From positions 29,541,501 through 29,605,500 of the forward strand of contig JBAIAC010000026.1 in assembly GCA_037349315.1 (NCBI GenBank): 64,000 nucleotides of DNA, read 5' to 3'. The position numbers and the translations under genes were made by a program. Source of the DNA: Chelydra serpentina. Taxonomy: Eukaryota > Chordata > Testudines > Chelydridae. Each line of letters begins with the position of its first letter. The first letter of the stretch is position 1. Shown here piece after piece: positions 21,118 to 34,000 of the stretch. The notes under the pieces are model-generated. The model saw only the letters and a program-made list of their open reading frames with translations, did not search any database and was not told the DNA's origin.

Positions 21118-24100
21118 TCTGGGGAGCATTTTATTTTGTCCATGAATGTTATCATGGAGAACTTCTATTGATTCCCTGAAGAGGAGACACCACACACGAA
21201 TTCAGCTTTCTCAACTGTGCCACTTGACTATGAAGCAGTTGGAGTTTTAGATGAGAGGGTCTTTGCCTCCACAGATTTGATCTTTCTGGCCTTTAAAACC
21301 ATATTTGCATCAGCTTTTTGGCCTATGTCCTCTAATTTTGAAAGTTGCCTACCTGGTGATACCTGGACTGCCACAGAGCCCTTTAGCATATAGAGCTCCT
21401 GATCCACAAAGAGCTGTGTGTTTGGACAAAGCTGACCATCTGTGTATTTGCCTTGCAAAGGCCAATAACATGCACCCCATTTTAAAAAAGCACTGTGGAG
21501 TTGCATAATAAAACATTTTTACGCTGCCTCAGTTAATGAGATATGGCCTATAGAACCTTATACATTTATGTATTGTGCAGCATGGTTTAACTGCTTTTTT
21601 CCAAGATGCTCTTTATGAATGGACAGATGTGCAGGAAACCTCATTGGCCACATTTACTGTATGTTAGGTAGTACATGTTTTAAAAAAATACAGCTTAGTT
21701 TTCTATATAGAATTATAATTTAAAGACTATTTCTTAAATGGAAGGTGTTTTATTTAGTGACATTAATATTTCCCCTAGGCCTCCTTGGATACCTGAGATG
21801 CTTTACCATACCATGGTATTTTTATTTCTCTTTCTACCATATTTGTAGAGGTGCCATACCACTTTAAACATTTCTCCAATCAGTTTCATATGATGGGTTC
21901 CCTTTAATCATTTACATTCTGAGAAAGTTAAATATTCCTTAAGAAGCCAAAGTAATCTAACAGAAAGTATAGTGTTTTTGCAGCTGGATATCTTATTTAT
22001 TTGAAGTTCTGAGAGAAATCTCTTCTGACTTTAGAAAAAAGAAGGAAGGGTAAACAGTAAGAGTATCCAAGTAATCTGAACTAGAAAGTCTCTTCTTTTA
22101 GAGCTAAGGCATTAAAAAAAAGAAGTATTTTTTCAGTATTGCCTCCTCCCCCCCCCACCCAAAATGCAGTATATCACATGCAGAGGGCTATACAATGTTT
22201 TCTTCGTATTCTCACTATTATATATATTAAAAACCTGGGAACCTTTTTATTTTATTTTAATAGCCTATGGCTAATTGGCCTGTCTTGCCTATATTAACCC
22301 TGCATGGCTAGTGTGGGGCGAATGCCCCATCACATAAAGACAAGGCTCTAAATTATGATATTCTTTTGCCAGCCTGTGGAGTGAGCTAGATTCCCACATA
22401 GAGGGAATTTGCCCTGTGAAAAGAACCTAATTAGGAGATCTGGTTTGTTTTCCCACTGGATATTCTGTAATTTGGTAATCCTCTTGGATGAGTTTTTTTC
22501 AAATCACCGTGTCAGGGAGTGAGTGGGTGTGAGGTTTACTTAATGGATCAAATCCTATGGAGTTCTGGCCCACTGTAACCCTGGGACCTCCCACTCCCCC
22601 ACTCCGCTCAAACTTCCTCCTAGCTTCTACTGTCCCTGTCTCCCCCTCCAAAGTCTGTGGTTGTGTCTCCCAGAACAGTAAATGAAGCCTAAATCATCTT
22701 TATTTTTCTTTTGGTTTTAACATTAGCATCTGTGTCAGCGATGATGTGTCCTCCACCCTTTCTGTTCCTGGCCTGCCCTCTTAACCAGCACAGATCCCCA
22801 TTCATTCAGAGGTCTTTTTCTGTACGCAGGATAAATGATCAGTCCCCCTCAAACTGGAAATAACTATCTTGTCTTTTTTCAGATATGAGAGACTTGTAAT
22901 TTATTGTACTATCTTTATCTCTAAAATATAAGAATATCCTTTTTGACATTGTTTAACATATACCAGAATTGTCACACCTGGAAAAGCATTTTTTTTAAAT
23001 GTCAGCATAGCTTAGAATATTTTTTCAAGAATAGAGGAGGATTTGTTCCCCCCATCCCTTGGGAAAAAAAACCACATTTAATCTGTTTTGCCAATTTTAA
23101 AAGAGAGTTCCTTATTTTTTAAAGGGTGTTGGATGGCATGATCTCAGATTATTTAAAATGCACAGGGAAGTGGTTGAATGTACTCCGTCTTTTATTTGAT
23201 TCAGGAGGAAATGTGAATAAGTATTGCTGAATTGATCATGCTTTGTTCAATATAAAAGCACACAGTAATCCAATCTATTATTTATTCATATTAGTGTGAA
23301 AATAATAAGCATATAGTATAATCGGGGTCACCATAGATTTTCCTACCTGCTAAAATTTCAGTTTGAGAATTATAAGACTCAAGCCATTGGGATTTCCTGG
23401 CCATTTTATTTTGCTGTTTCTAGGAATTTTTAGAGTGGTAGCATCAATCTTTTCTTGACAAGTAGCATGACAATAAATATAAACAGCACAGTCAAATTCC
23501 ATCCATTATTCTAGTGACAACATTTTTTTGCAGTTATTTAATACCAATATTGATATAGCAGAATCTTCTGTGCATGTCACAAAATCTATATACAGTATAT
23601 GAGGAATTAAATTAATTGCAAAAGCATCACATTGAAATGAGATAGATGTATCATCCAGCATTGCTATATTTTATTTAAAAGTAAAGTCATTTTTTAATGT
23701 ATACAAATAATTATTTTTCTAGAAAACCAGAACCTACTTATCTTGGATGTGCAGGGTTCATTTAACAGAGTTGTGGACCTCTGTGTTTTATAGCACTTCC
23801 AGTAATACTATCTTTAAGAGCGGATGCTTCTAAAAATGGAATTCTCCTGGAAGTACCACTTCCAGGGGCTATACTTATTATATTTAAGATTGCTATCAGT
23901 TCACAAGTATGTTAGACAGGCAAAAGAGTTGACCTTCGTGTGATCAAACACTCCTGATACTGTAATGTATCTATTGCCTTAAATTCACCAAAGCAGTTTG
24001 GCTCAAAACCAAGTCATACAATGCAATTTGCTAATTCTAAATCTTTGATCGGTCATACATTCCTTTGCAGCAACAAAGAATTGAACATTGTGCCATATGT

Positions 24101-24944
24101 CACTGGGATTGCAATTTTCCCTATCTGAGCATAAGGTCTCTGTTTTGAGCTGTCTCTTCGTGAAATTGTATGCAAAGTCTGCCTGGTCTGTTAGGAGTAA
24201 ACTTTCCTGCTATTCTTCCTTGGAAGATGGTTTGTTTACAACAATGTTTTGGATTTTGTTTCTTCCTCATTGGACTTCATCTGAGCCATCCAATGGTGAA
24301 CCTTGAAGCACTTTTTAGACTAATAGGAGTTGAAAATCATGCCATTTATTATTGGAAGGGTAATTTCCTCTAGCTGTACAATCAGGTCTCAAACTGTCAT
24401 GTATGACCTTGATCTCATAAATATATTAAGATATTTAGCGTCAGGTTTTTTAAGTTTAGGATTACATAATTACAAGGATGCATCTTGTACTTCATTTAGG
24501 CACCCTTTGCATCTTCAACAAATAGCTTGTTGGAAAGCTAACTAGCCATTTGCACATACCAACATCTGATTTGCTCACTTATATAGGGATTTGGTACATA
24601 AATGTGAATACTTAAATGTGAGCACCAAACTTAAAAAACAAACAAACAAAAGTTCACCTCTTCGGTTTAGTGTAAACCCCTTCCTTGAACTGGTACATCC
24701 AGTATTATAGTTTTTGTGTATGCGCACTAGACTTATCAATATAGAAATTACAACAAAACAGATGTACCTGACAAAGTCAATGTATTTCAGATAATGAAAA
24801 TAATAATAAATACGTGTTAGCTAAGTGTCTTTACAGCACCATAAATAAGAACAAACATAAATAAATGCCAAACATTGCCAGATACTTGGTCAGTCAGTCA
24901 TGCTACTTCTTTCTGGGCATCTGTTGTCCATATAATTTTCTTAA
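21118..24944. other. Intron stretch with no recognised element
   Basis: Nearly 4 kb of AT-rich intron, including a C-run near 22150 and a C/T-rich stretch at 22580-22660. No transposon, RNA gene or exon is recognised. It could contain conserved non-coding sequence, which cannot be judged from one sequence. Confidence 0.5.
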
Positions 24945-25170
24945 AGACCCTGTGGTAAAGGCTGTGGACTGGGACTCAGGAGATCTGAGCTAAGTTCCCC
25001 TATTGGGGTGGGGTTTCTCATGTTGCCCAAGTTGCTTAGTCTATTTTGTCTCAGCTCACCATCTTTACAATGGGGAAAATGCTTCCTTACCTCACAAAGA
25101 GAGGATAAATCATGAATGTTGGTGAGTAGCTCAAATACTAAGGTGTTGAGGCCATATAAGTCCCGAGATA
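24945..25170 (+). repeat. MIR SINE
   Basis: Reads in MIR orientation: GGCTGTGGACTGGGACTCAG, AGTTGCTTAGTCTATT, CACCATCTTTACAATGGGG, then TACCTCACAAAGAGAGGATAAA. Order and spacing fit MIR from head to tail. Confidence 0.8.
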
Positions 25171-25583
25171 GAGACTACATCCCAGGTAACTATGTGCTTT
25201 AGGCATTACTCCTACAGAAGTATTTATTTCAAATTGCTCATGGTCTCTCTCCTTTTTGGGGAAATTTTCTTTGTATTCTTCCAAGGCATGTATTTTCAAA
25301 CCAGCTTGAATAAGCTACTAACTGCCCTGGTGTCAGCACCAAATATCAAGAGTGCACAGATGAAAGCCTGTTCTATATTTTTCTTTGTGTTGTCAGACAC
25401 CTGGTTTGTCATTTCCACAGAGTTCTATTTATTGCAGTAAATGTTGTTCCTGCTACAACCATGCTTTCATATACTTCCCTGATAGCCAGTCCCTTGTGGG
25501 TCAAATAAATGAATTATCTTTATTTGTGTTAGCCACTGAGCTGAATTAACTTCTGATACTTTCAAGTGGACTGAGTATTTTTG
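25171..25583. other. Intron stretch with no recognised element
   Basis: Unassigned sequence before the GC-rich composite transposon. Confidence 0.5.
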
Positions 25584-25748
25584 TACTGTAACTCCCCACT
25601 TTATGTCCTCTCGCTTAACGTTGTGTCCATCTTACGTCCCTGTTCCATTGCAGAACATGCTCGTTTAAAGTTGTGCAATGCTCCCCTATAATGTCGTTTG
25701 GCTGCCTGCTTTGTCCACGGCTGGCAGCCCCGCTATGCGCCGCCCCCA

Positions 25749-26094
25749 AGCGCCTCCCACCTGCCGGCAGACCCCGTGGATCAGCACCTTCCCCTTGCTC
25801 CCCACGCCTCCTGCCCGTGGCAATCCGCTGTCTTGCGGCATTCAGGAGGCTGCGGGGAGGAGTGAGGATGCGGCACACAGCCTCCCCCTTCCCTCCTCTG
25901 CCTCCTGAATGCCACAAACCAGCTGATTGCCGCGGGCAGGAGGCAAGGGAGGGAGGGGGGAGGCTGCGTGCCGCATCCTTGCTCCTCCCCCCAGCCTCCT
26001 GAATGCCGCAAGACAGCGGATTGCCGCGGGCAGGAGGCGGGAGAAGCAGGGGGAAGGCACTGATCCGCGGGGTCCGCCAGCAGGCGGGAAGCGC

Positions 26095-26095
<1 letters not shown>
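25749..26095. repeat. GC-rich long palindrome (347 bases)
   Basis: The left arm 25749-25907 pairs with the right arm 25937-26095 around a spacer of about 29 bases. The arms start AGCGCCTCCCACCTG and end GCAGGCGGGAAGCGCT, with a handful of differences per 100 bases. A 47-base block (CCTCCTGAATGCC ... GCAGGAGGC) also occurs a third time, across the centre. Confidence 0.92.
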
Positions 26096-26127
<32 letters not shown>

Positions 26128-26128
26128 A
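26094..26128. repeat. TG microsatellite with TATA interruption
   Basis: TGTGTGTGTGTATATG followed by about 11 TG units, directly outside the palindrome's right arm. Confidence 0.95.
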
Positions 26129-26338
26129 GGGGAGCTGATAGGAGGACTGCCAGCCTGTTTAATACCTGTGTTAAATTGCTTGTTTAAAATGTATATAACG
26201 CCTTTTGTCTGGCCAAAAAAAAAAAATCCCTGGAATCTAACCACCCACCCCTATTTTCATTCATTCTTATGGGGAAATTGGATTCGCTTAACATCATTTC
26301 GCTTAAAGTTGCATTTTTCAGGAACATAACTACAATGC

Positions 26339-26637
26339 TTAGGCTTGGTCCACACTAAGCCCCCAGTTCGAACTAAGATACGCAACTTCAGCTAAGTTAA
26401 TAACATAGCTGAAGTCGAAGTATCTTAGTTCGAACTAAAAGGTACTTACCGCGGGTCCAGACGCGGCAGGCAGGCTCCCCCATTGACACCGCCTACTCCT
26501 CTCGCGGAGCAGGATTACCGGTGTCGACGGCGAGCACTTCCGGGATCGATTTATTGCGTCTAGACAAGACGCGATAAATCGATCCCAGAAGATCGATTGC
26601 TTGCTGCCGAACCAGCCGGTAAGTATGGACGTAAGTG
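26339..26637 (-). mobile_element. Hairpin-rich non-autonomous DNA transposon, copy 2
   Basis: Opposite orientation to the copy at 14570-14860. It begins AGGCTTGGTCCACACTAAG and ends GTAAGTATGGACGTAAG. Both hairpins are kept: about 26366-26435 (GTTCGAACTAAG ... CTTAGTTCGAAC) and about 26536-26595 (GGGATCGATTTATTGCGTC against GACGCGATAAATCGATCCC). It lies inside the right end of the element at 25584-26650. Confidence 0.8.
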
Positions 26638-26650
26638 AGCAGTTACTGTA

Positions 26651-28069
26651 TATTGTTGTAAATCAAGACCAGGTACTAACTATATGTCACACTGAACTAA
26701 ATATGAGGCAACAAAATAATATAGGATGAGAGACATAATCTTTAGCGTGCTGTATATAATTTAGCATGATTTAGATAACCCCCACTCCCAGTGAGTTGCC
26801 CGTCAAGCTAGTTGAATGTATTAAAATGTTAACTCTTCTAAAGCCCTTCCCCATCTATTAGTCCTAGGAAGATTTGTTCTCAAAAGCAGTCATCCCAAGC
26901 TTCTGTCTTGGAAGCTATAGGTAGAGTGGATGGCAAAGCAGCTTCTGTTCCTCCATTTTTGGCATTTTTAGAGAGGAAGAGGAACGAACTGGTTCCTATT
27001 TCTATGATTATTATTTGTATTATTGGAGTGCCTACGTGAGCCCTTGTCTGTTTGGTGGTGGGGCTGGGAACTCTCAGCTGCCTTTCAGTCCTCTTGTCTT
27101 GGCTCAGTTCATATGGGAACCCCTGACCAGGCTCCCACTACCTTTTCTTGGCTTCCTGGGTAGTGAGCAAGTAAACATACCAGTTCAATCTCCAGTCATC
27201 TAAATGAAGCACTCCAGCGTTCAGTGACTCTTGTTACTTTGAAGTCCCCCTATCCACAGACTACCCTATAGACAGGCAGATAAATGGAAGATCTATGCTG
27301 TCAGAAGGGAAGAGGGGGGGAAATGTACATTTTTTGTTTCCATTTGTCTTAATTTACTAGTTCCACTAGGAAATGAAAACTGGTTCCTGTCTGTTATCAA
27401 AGGCCAATACACTTGATGTCTTCATAATTACCAGTTGACTAAAAGTTGCCTAGTACCTATTCATATTAAGTGCACAGTTCTGTACTTCTGTGTATATATT
27501 CTCTTACAAACACAGAATTTAAACAAATTATTCTCTCACCCCTTGTCCAGCCCTCCACCTCTTTGTTGTCTTCCAGAATACTAGCTTAGTTACAAAGACT
27601 AAGACTAATCTAAAGCACTTGATCATCTTAAAAGGATTAATAGATATAAGACCTTTTACTGATATAAGGCACCTTTAAACCTGTCCTAGGCTTTAGATCC
27701 ATGTAAGCTGCTTGAGGTCTCAGATTTAAACTCTGAAAGTAAACAAACCAGAAAAAAAACAACCGCACAAATCAGGGATTGAATGGAAAGACAAAGGAGA
27801 GGCTATAAGATTGCGGCTATGCAGGAGGGATGAGATTCAGGACAGCCTCAGTTATTTGTCTCAGTTTAGGATTCACTTTGCCAATTTACAACATGTTTTA
27901 AAAGTAGCAAACCATTTTTTCTTAAAAGTTGGCTTGTTTTGTAGATCTCAACAAGACTTAACAATGACGCCAAACATGAAGATCAGTTTGGCAGTTTTAG
28001 GATGATTGGTGTTTAAAGTAAGTAAATCATAGGACCATCTCAACTAATTTTAGAACAGCTAGAACATGT
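26651..28069. other. Intron stretch with no recognised element
   Basis: Unassigned intron of mixed composition. Confidence 0.5.
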
Positions 28070-28262
28070 CATAGATTTTTAAGACCAAAAGGGATAATTA
28101 TGATAATCTAGTCTGGCCTCCTGTATTAAACATGCCACAGAATCTCATCCAGTAACTTCTGCACCAAGCCCATTTCTGTTTGTGCTATCACACATCTTTT
28201 AGAAAGACATTGAGTCTTGATTTAAAGAATTCTAATGAGGGAGAATCTACCACTCCCTAGAA
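28070..28262 (-). mobile_element. CR1 LINE 3' fragment
   Basis: The + strand shows the reverse complement of a sauropsid CR1 tail: CATAGATTTTTAAGACC, AAAAGGGATAATTATGATAA, TCTAGTCTGGCCTCCTGTAT, then TCTTTTAGAAAGACATTGAG and GGAGAATCTACCACTCCC. This is diverged non-coding 3' sequence. Confidence 0.8.
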
Positions 28263-31004
28263 AGAAAAGATTCCCCTTCCCCGTGTTCTTGTGTGATGTA
28301 GTTTTGAATACATTGATTGTGGGGGGAGGAATGTTCTTAACAATAGATATTGGGCTAAATTTCTCCAGATCTGGCTTGACTTGTAAATCTTAATAAGATC
28401 TATAAAGCAAGTCAAATTTGAAGAGAATTGACAATAATTTTGAAAGTACAAAAGTTTATAATCAGGAAACCATTGTGGGCTCAACTGTTTTGTGAGCAAT
28501 GCATTTTAAAATATGAACGTATATGTAGAAGGAAAAAAAATCTAGCCTGTATGCAGTGATTAAAATGCTCATAATTTTTGTTTAAATCAAAACTATTTTT
28601 CTTTGAGCCAGTCAAGTATATTAGATCTTAATGAGGATTGTATCATTCCTAGCCACATTTCAGATGTTAGCCATTTCTGCTGCTGTTCTATTTTAAAAAC
28701 AAAACAATTTTAAAAGGAAATAGGCTTTGGTCTTTAAAAAAATGTGTATTTTTCTATCCTTGCTGAACTCAGAAATGACGAAAGGGACTTTTCTCAAACT
28801 ACTAAATAAATAAAAAATTACTCAGGTCCAGGCTTTGTTTTTGAAAATTGTTTTTGAAAATTCTGAGCATGGGAAAATATGGACAGATGCAAACTGTTCT
28901 CCAGCTTTAATTGTAATGGGACTAATCAGGCACTAGTTTTAAAGTGCTTACTTACGTACCTACATTCCTACTGTAACTATGTATTGTCTACGCAGTTTGA
29001 CCACACCATTGGACATATATTTATTGTTGTTGAATTCTCCTTTTTATCCACATTGTGTTGAATTATGAATTGTAGGAGTTCTTAATTCTTTATTTATTTT
29101 AGAGGAGGATCAGTGTTTTTCTTCAGTCACAGCATATATGCACTACCAACTGCTAGCAGCTTCAATTGCATTTAAGGAAATATTGTTATAAGGCTTTTAT
29201 GTTCTGTACTTCAATCAGCTAGTGCCAGCAGTATCCCAATAGAAGGACCCTCAACAGACCATTTTCAGCATTTTGTTGCAATTAAACTCCTCTGGTTTTA
29301 GCCCTTAGGCAATTTAGTACCTTTTTACATATGCACATTATGAACTTTTGACCAGGGCCTGATAGTCATATATTAAAGAGCAGCTTTTGAAAGCAGACTT
29401 AACAAGTTCCTCTGAGCATTACAGTCGGAGTCAGTTGTGGAAAAGGTAATTTAACCAACTTGCAGTGAGGCCATTCAGAATCTTACTGATGATCCTAAAT
29501 ATGTCTTTTTTCCCCCTTGTTTCCTCTGGAAGCTGGTAGCAAAAGCTCTCAAAGTGTGTGATTGATCTTTTATTCAGTAGCTAACGAGGGCTGTGATTCT
29601 ATTAGTGCTCTACAAGGCAAGGGAACAGTGATTTAATGAAGTGTCTAGTGAGCTGGTCATAGATTTATCCTGTTGTCTCTAATTTGCAGTGCCGTTGTGA
29701 GTGTAAAAGAAACTGCACTCCCACTGCCATTAGGCAGGTATTTCCTTAGTAAATTGTTGTAAGGTCAGGTGTAGTTATCTTAGAAAAGGCAATGCCTTAC
29801 CTCCTCAATGTCTCAAGATGACAGCCGCTGTGCTGAGCACTCACTGAAGCGGAAACATGAAGATCAGAGGTCCGTCTCCAAGTCCCCCTTAGCTGATGCA
29901 GGAGCAGATGAACTGCCAAGTAGGACTAATAGAGTCATAATTGGCGATTAGAACTGGAAAGGTGCAATAACATCTTAATACAAACTGGCGTATATTATAG
30001 TTACTGTCAGTTGTTGTAAAGTTACATGGTAGCTTGAACTAGTTACATTTTCCCTTTTTCATTTTCAAGAAATGAGGTAATGCATCTTAATAGTCACAGT
30101 ACAACAAAAATACAAGAACATCAAAACTGGTGTTGCTTTAAAGTGACATTATTATGTCTTTAGTATATTTACTTGAGCATGTAACCCTGTCAGTCTTCTT
30201 CAGAAATTATGCAGTAACATTTGCCATAACATTATAAATACAGTAATTTCATAAATATGCTTTGATTTTCACTTCATTAAATGGCAGTGGCTTTTATTCT
30301 TATCTACTAGGAAACTCACTGAACTTTTGTTTCATTTGCCTTTGCTAAGATGAGATATTTGATTCTTTGAGAATTACTGTCACACTGCACAATGAAAGCT
30401 TTTGTGTCTGAGTTATCCCCAAAACAACTGCTTTTAGGGAGAAAAATAAAATCTTGGGTTGAATTAAAGTTTGATGATGCATGGAAGCAATTAATTATGG
30501 CATAAATTGCCTGGAATTTAAGTGTTATCAGTTTGTACCAAAATTAGCACTAAAGCATGGGGAAGAAAATCTCATGCATGTATTCATCACTAAATTAATA
30601 AAGAATAACACGAATCAGATGTGTGGCTTTGGGTTTGTATGGCATTGGCTGATGGCAGTGGCATCTCTTAACTTTAATTTCCTGTAATAAAAGATGAGCC
30701 ATGACTTTAAAAATCTCGCAATGTGGCTTTTTGATAGAAAATATATTGATAAGGTATTACTGTCACTTCTTTTTAGCATATGCACAAAGTGCCTGAGGTG
30801 GCACATGACCAAGATTCATCACCAAATTTGGTCCACTGCTTGGATCATCATCTGTCATTTGGAGAAGTTAGGGAGAGAAGGGAAGAGCAATTGGAAAGGA
30901 GGGGATCACTTGAGTGGAGAATGAGAAAGTAGACTAAATATTTATGTATATGTATTGCAATGTTGTCCAAAAGGTCTAGTCAGGATCTGGGCCTCATGTG
31001 CTTA
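28263..31004. other. Intron stretch; no recognised transposon
   Basis: AT-rich at 28500-28900. The 29390-29900 part has less biased composition and no repeat resemblance; it could be conserved non-coding sequence, but that is a guess. No gene was found. Confidence 0.5.
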
Positions 31005-31090
31005 GCTCTGTACATAGAAGACAAGGTCTCTGTCCCAAAGAGATTACAATGTAATGTCAGACGAATTGCATGAAAACGAATTGGACAAAA
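31005..31090 (+). repeat. Dispersed repeat B fragment
   Basis: GCTCTGTACATAGAAGACAA then GGTCTCTGTCCCAAAGAG and ATTACAATGTAATG match the family at 58878-59222. Confidence 0.6.
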
Positions 31091-34000
31091 GGTGGAATGG
31101 GGTGAGACAACAGCAATAGGTTCACCCGTTAGAGTTGAGCTATATGCACAACTTGATGGTGCAGAATCTATTATGAAGCGTGTGTTTCATAAATATATAA
31201 ATGAAATATCAGCAATCACCACTGGCCTCTGTACCTAGCAGTCCATAGCAGATGAAACTCTATATCAGGCTGAGCAGCAAAACAGCGCGAAGAGAATGGG
31301 GAATGTTAATCTCTTGGATTCTATTTGCATTGCTGAAACACCTGTGATTGTCTCTCTGTGTAATGATCGAACCAGACCACCTTCATGTCTGAACAGCTAC
31401 CTTACACATAGTTGGACCTTACAGATAGTAGAACCACAGTTTTTGTTTTTGCAAATTATAAATATTTTCAGTTGGTTGAGCCCTTGAACTTCCTGGAACT
31501 TGACACCAATGGACTATTATCTAGACTTGCTGTTAAATTAGTCCTCAATTAGTCTTCAGAAAAGGACACTATGTTTTTAAATGATCAGTGAAAGGATTTA
31601 AAACAGTAAATCAACCTTTCTAATTTTCAAATATTGACACTTGTGTCCCATGCAATCTTATTATAGTATTATTCTCTATGGATCTACCATTTCATCAAAA
31701 AAGTCTACAATGTGACTATAATCTAAGCCTTTTAGCCCATAGATCATTGCACTGGGAAACTCAGTAAACGGCTTATTGTAGATTAGATGATGTGATTCAG
31801 AGCGCATCCAAATCAATAACAGGCTAGTCTGAACCTAGTAAAGTACTATCTGTCTGATTCTTTTTAGCAAGTAGGTCTGCCATAAGCAATGTGAAAATTT
31901 TTGTCTTGCTGCTTATCATGTCAGAAACAGGCCTTAAACTTCCTACATGGCCTTTTTGAATTCTAGTAAATATATTTTCTTATTCAAAGAAGACCTGTTC
32001 TTTAGAAGTCTATTTTCATTAAATCTAAATGAAACAAATTTTTTGTGTGCAAAATGATAAAAATTCCTACCTCAACAGGATACAGTATGCCACCTCTAAG
32101 TCCCCATTCAAATCCTGCTTCAGAGCTTAGCAAATGAAAACTGTTATCTATGGGCTCTTCAGTGGTCCACATGAAATGAGTTAGTGTTCTTTGTCCAGTT
32201 CTCTCTGGACAGACGTCCACATTGCAAAAAATCTCTATCTCAGAAAAAAAAGGCACTAGTTGAAATCCTTATTGGCAATCTCAGCAAGAGAGGGACTAGG
32301 CATTGAGTGGTTTTGCAAATGAATGAGTTTGGGGGAGCTATGTTGAGATATTATGACAATTATTTGAACAGCAGGAAGCAGATTAAGAAAAAAGAAAAAT
32401 GGTGGTATTACACTCTACCTCTGCACACAACCTCTGGGTGCTCTGTGGCTGTACCTGGATCTCTAAAGGCACTCAGGTAAAAAGATGATGTTCACAGCAT
32501 AAGAAGATAGGAGGCAGTATTCCCTGCCCTATGATGCCCCTTGTGGATGGTCTGCGGATCTGCATAGTGTCCCCAACTCCTTCTTGGTTGATCTCTTCTC
32601 CTGTGGGCACATGCAGAGAGCTTTGGTGAGCTAGGCTGCACAGCATGTAATGGTGGCTGTCATCCTCTGTGGGCTTCCCTAATCCTGAAGGGCCACACTT
32701 CTTATTCATATTGATTTCTTACTTCACTGGGGCCTGCTGCAGCCACAGAAGGGGAGGATAAATAGATCCCTTCCATCTCCAATGCTATCAGTTTGGTATT
32801 CTGAGCATGAAAAATCTGATTAAGACACTTGGTGATTTTGCAAATACACTTTGGGGATAATAAAAGCTTTCCCTCAAATGGGAGTAACTTGGTATTTTTT
32901 GCAAGCAATAAAGTCAGATTAATTGTAACAGGTCATAGGCAGATGTTCTAACGTCATCATTTCTTGACCATGCTATTGACCAGTTATGTGTTTGTCCATG
33001 TTGTTAATAATTTATTCTTTGAAAAAATCTATGTGCATTATAGTCTTTGATCTTGTCATGAATTTCAAAGCCAAAGATTCCATTGTCTTTTCTCCCCCCT
33101 TTTTAATTTTCAAAGAGAATAGAATAGAAAATCATTTTAAAACTTTTTTTGCCAGATGACACCCATCCATGTTAATGAGAGCTGTACATTAGTACTGTAA
33201 AAATAATAATCAAGGCAAGCTTACTGTACTCTGCAGGTGAAAAGTATTTGAATAGAAGACTTAATGCATCTAGCAGATTAAAACAGAAATTAAAGACTTT
33301 TGACTAAGAAGAGATCAAAGGCTGTCTTTCATTGTTCTTTTTATTGTTTATTGACTTCAAAAAGACTTTTTAGTTTAAGCTGACTTTAATGTCTCTTGAA
33401 TGCTCTTTTGTAAAGTGACTTTGAAAACTCATGGATAATGTCTTCATTAAGTGGAGAAAAATCTTGGTAAAACTATAACTGTAACGTTGCTTTCATTCTA
33501 GTAGAAAGAGATAACGCTTTGCTTAATTAAGGTCTGTTTTCCCTCTGTTCGGAATTTTACGAACTTTTTTTTGTTGAAATTAGTGCTGATAAAAGCTTGA
33601 AATAGACATCTCTAAATTGAAACCCTTCGTTTTCTACAGAAGTAGAGAAATGTGAGCTCTCTATCTATATTTGTTAATCAGTTAATCAGGCTGTCTTACT
33701 CTTTCTTCCAGGCACTTTAAAGAAGAGAATGAAAATACAACTCTGTAACAGTGTATGCAAATTCTGTTATGTTTATACTTAAGTTTCTAATAAAGTACTT
33801 GAGAAGTTTAGCTGCAAGTTATCTCTGGGATAGTTTCATATATTAAGCTAACTAAATTATCAAAGCCTGGCCAGATTTACCCACCAGTGTCCAAATATTT
33901 CAGTATCTTTGAACTATATTTATGTATACATTAGTAATAGCGATGCTCTTAGATAATATAGTGATGAGGGCCATACAAGTACCTACATAGATTTCCAAAT

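Larger units (their letters stand above)
25584..26650. mobile_element. GC-rich palindromic DNA element, interrupted by a second element
   Basis: The left end TACTGTAACTCCCCACTT (25584-25601) is matched in reverse complement by AAGTGAGCAGTTACTGTA (26633-26650). The flanking octamers TATTTTTG and TATTGTTG differ at one base, as expected for an old 8-base target duplication. Inside are the large palindrome at 25749-26095, a TG/TA microsatellite, and TTCGCTTAACATCATTTCGC near 26283. At 26339-26637 a second element sits just inside the right end. The predicted open frames here (up to 209 codons on the minus strand) come from the GC-rich palindrome and are not genes. Confidence 0.75.

Noticed and set aside
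25615..26244. 209-codon minus-strand open frame and overlapping frames on both strands
   Set aside because: They arise from the GC-rich palindrome, which gives similar open frames on both strands. The predicted protein is Pro/Arg/Ser-rich and contains a THTH run from the TG microsatellite.
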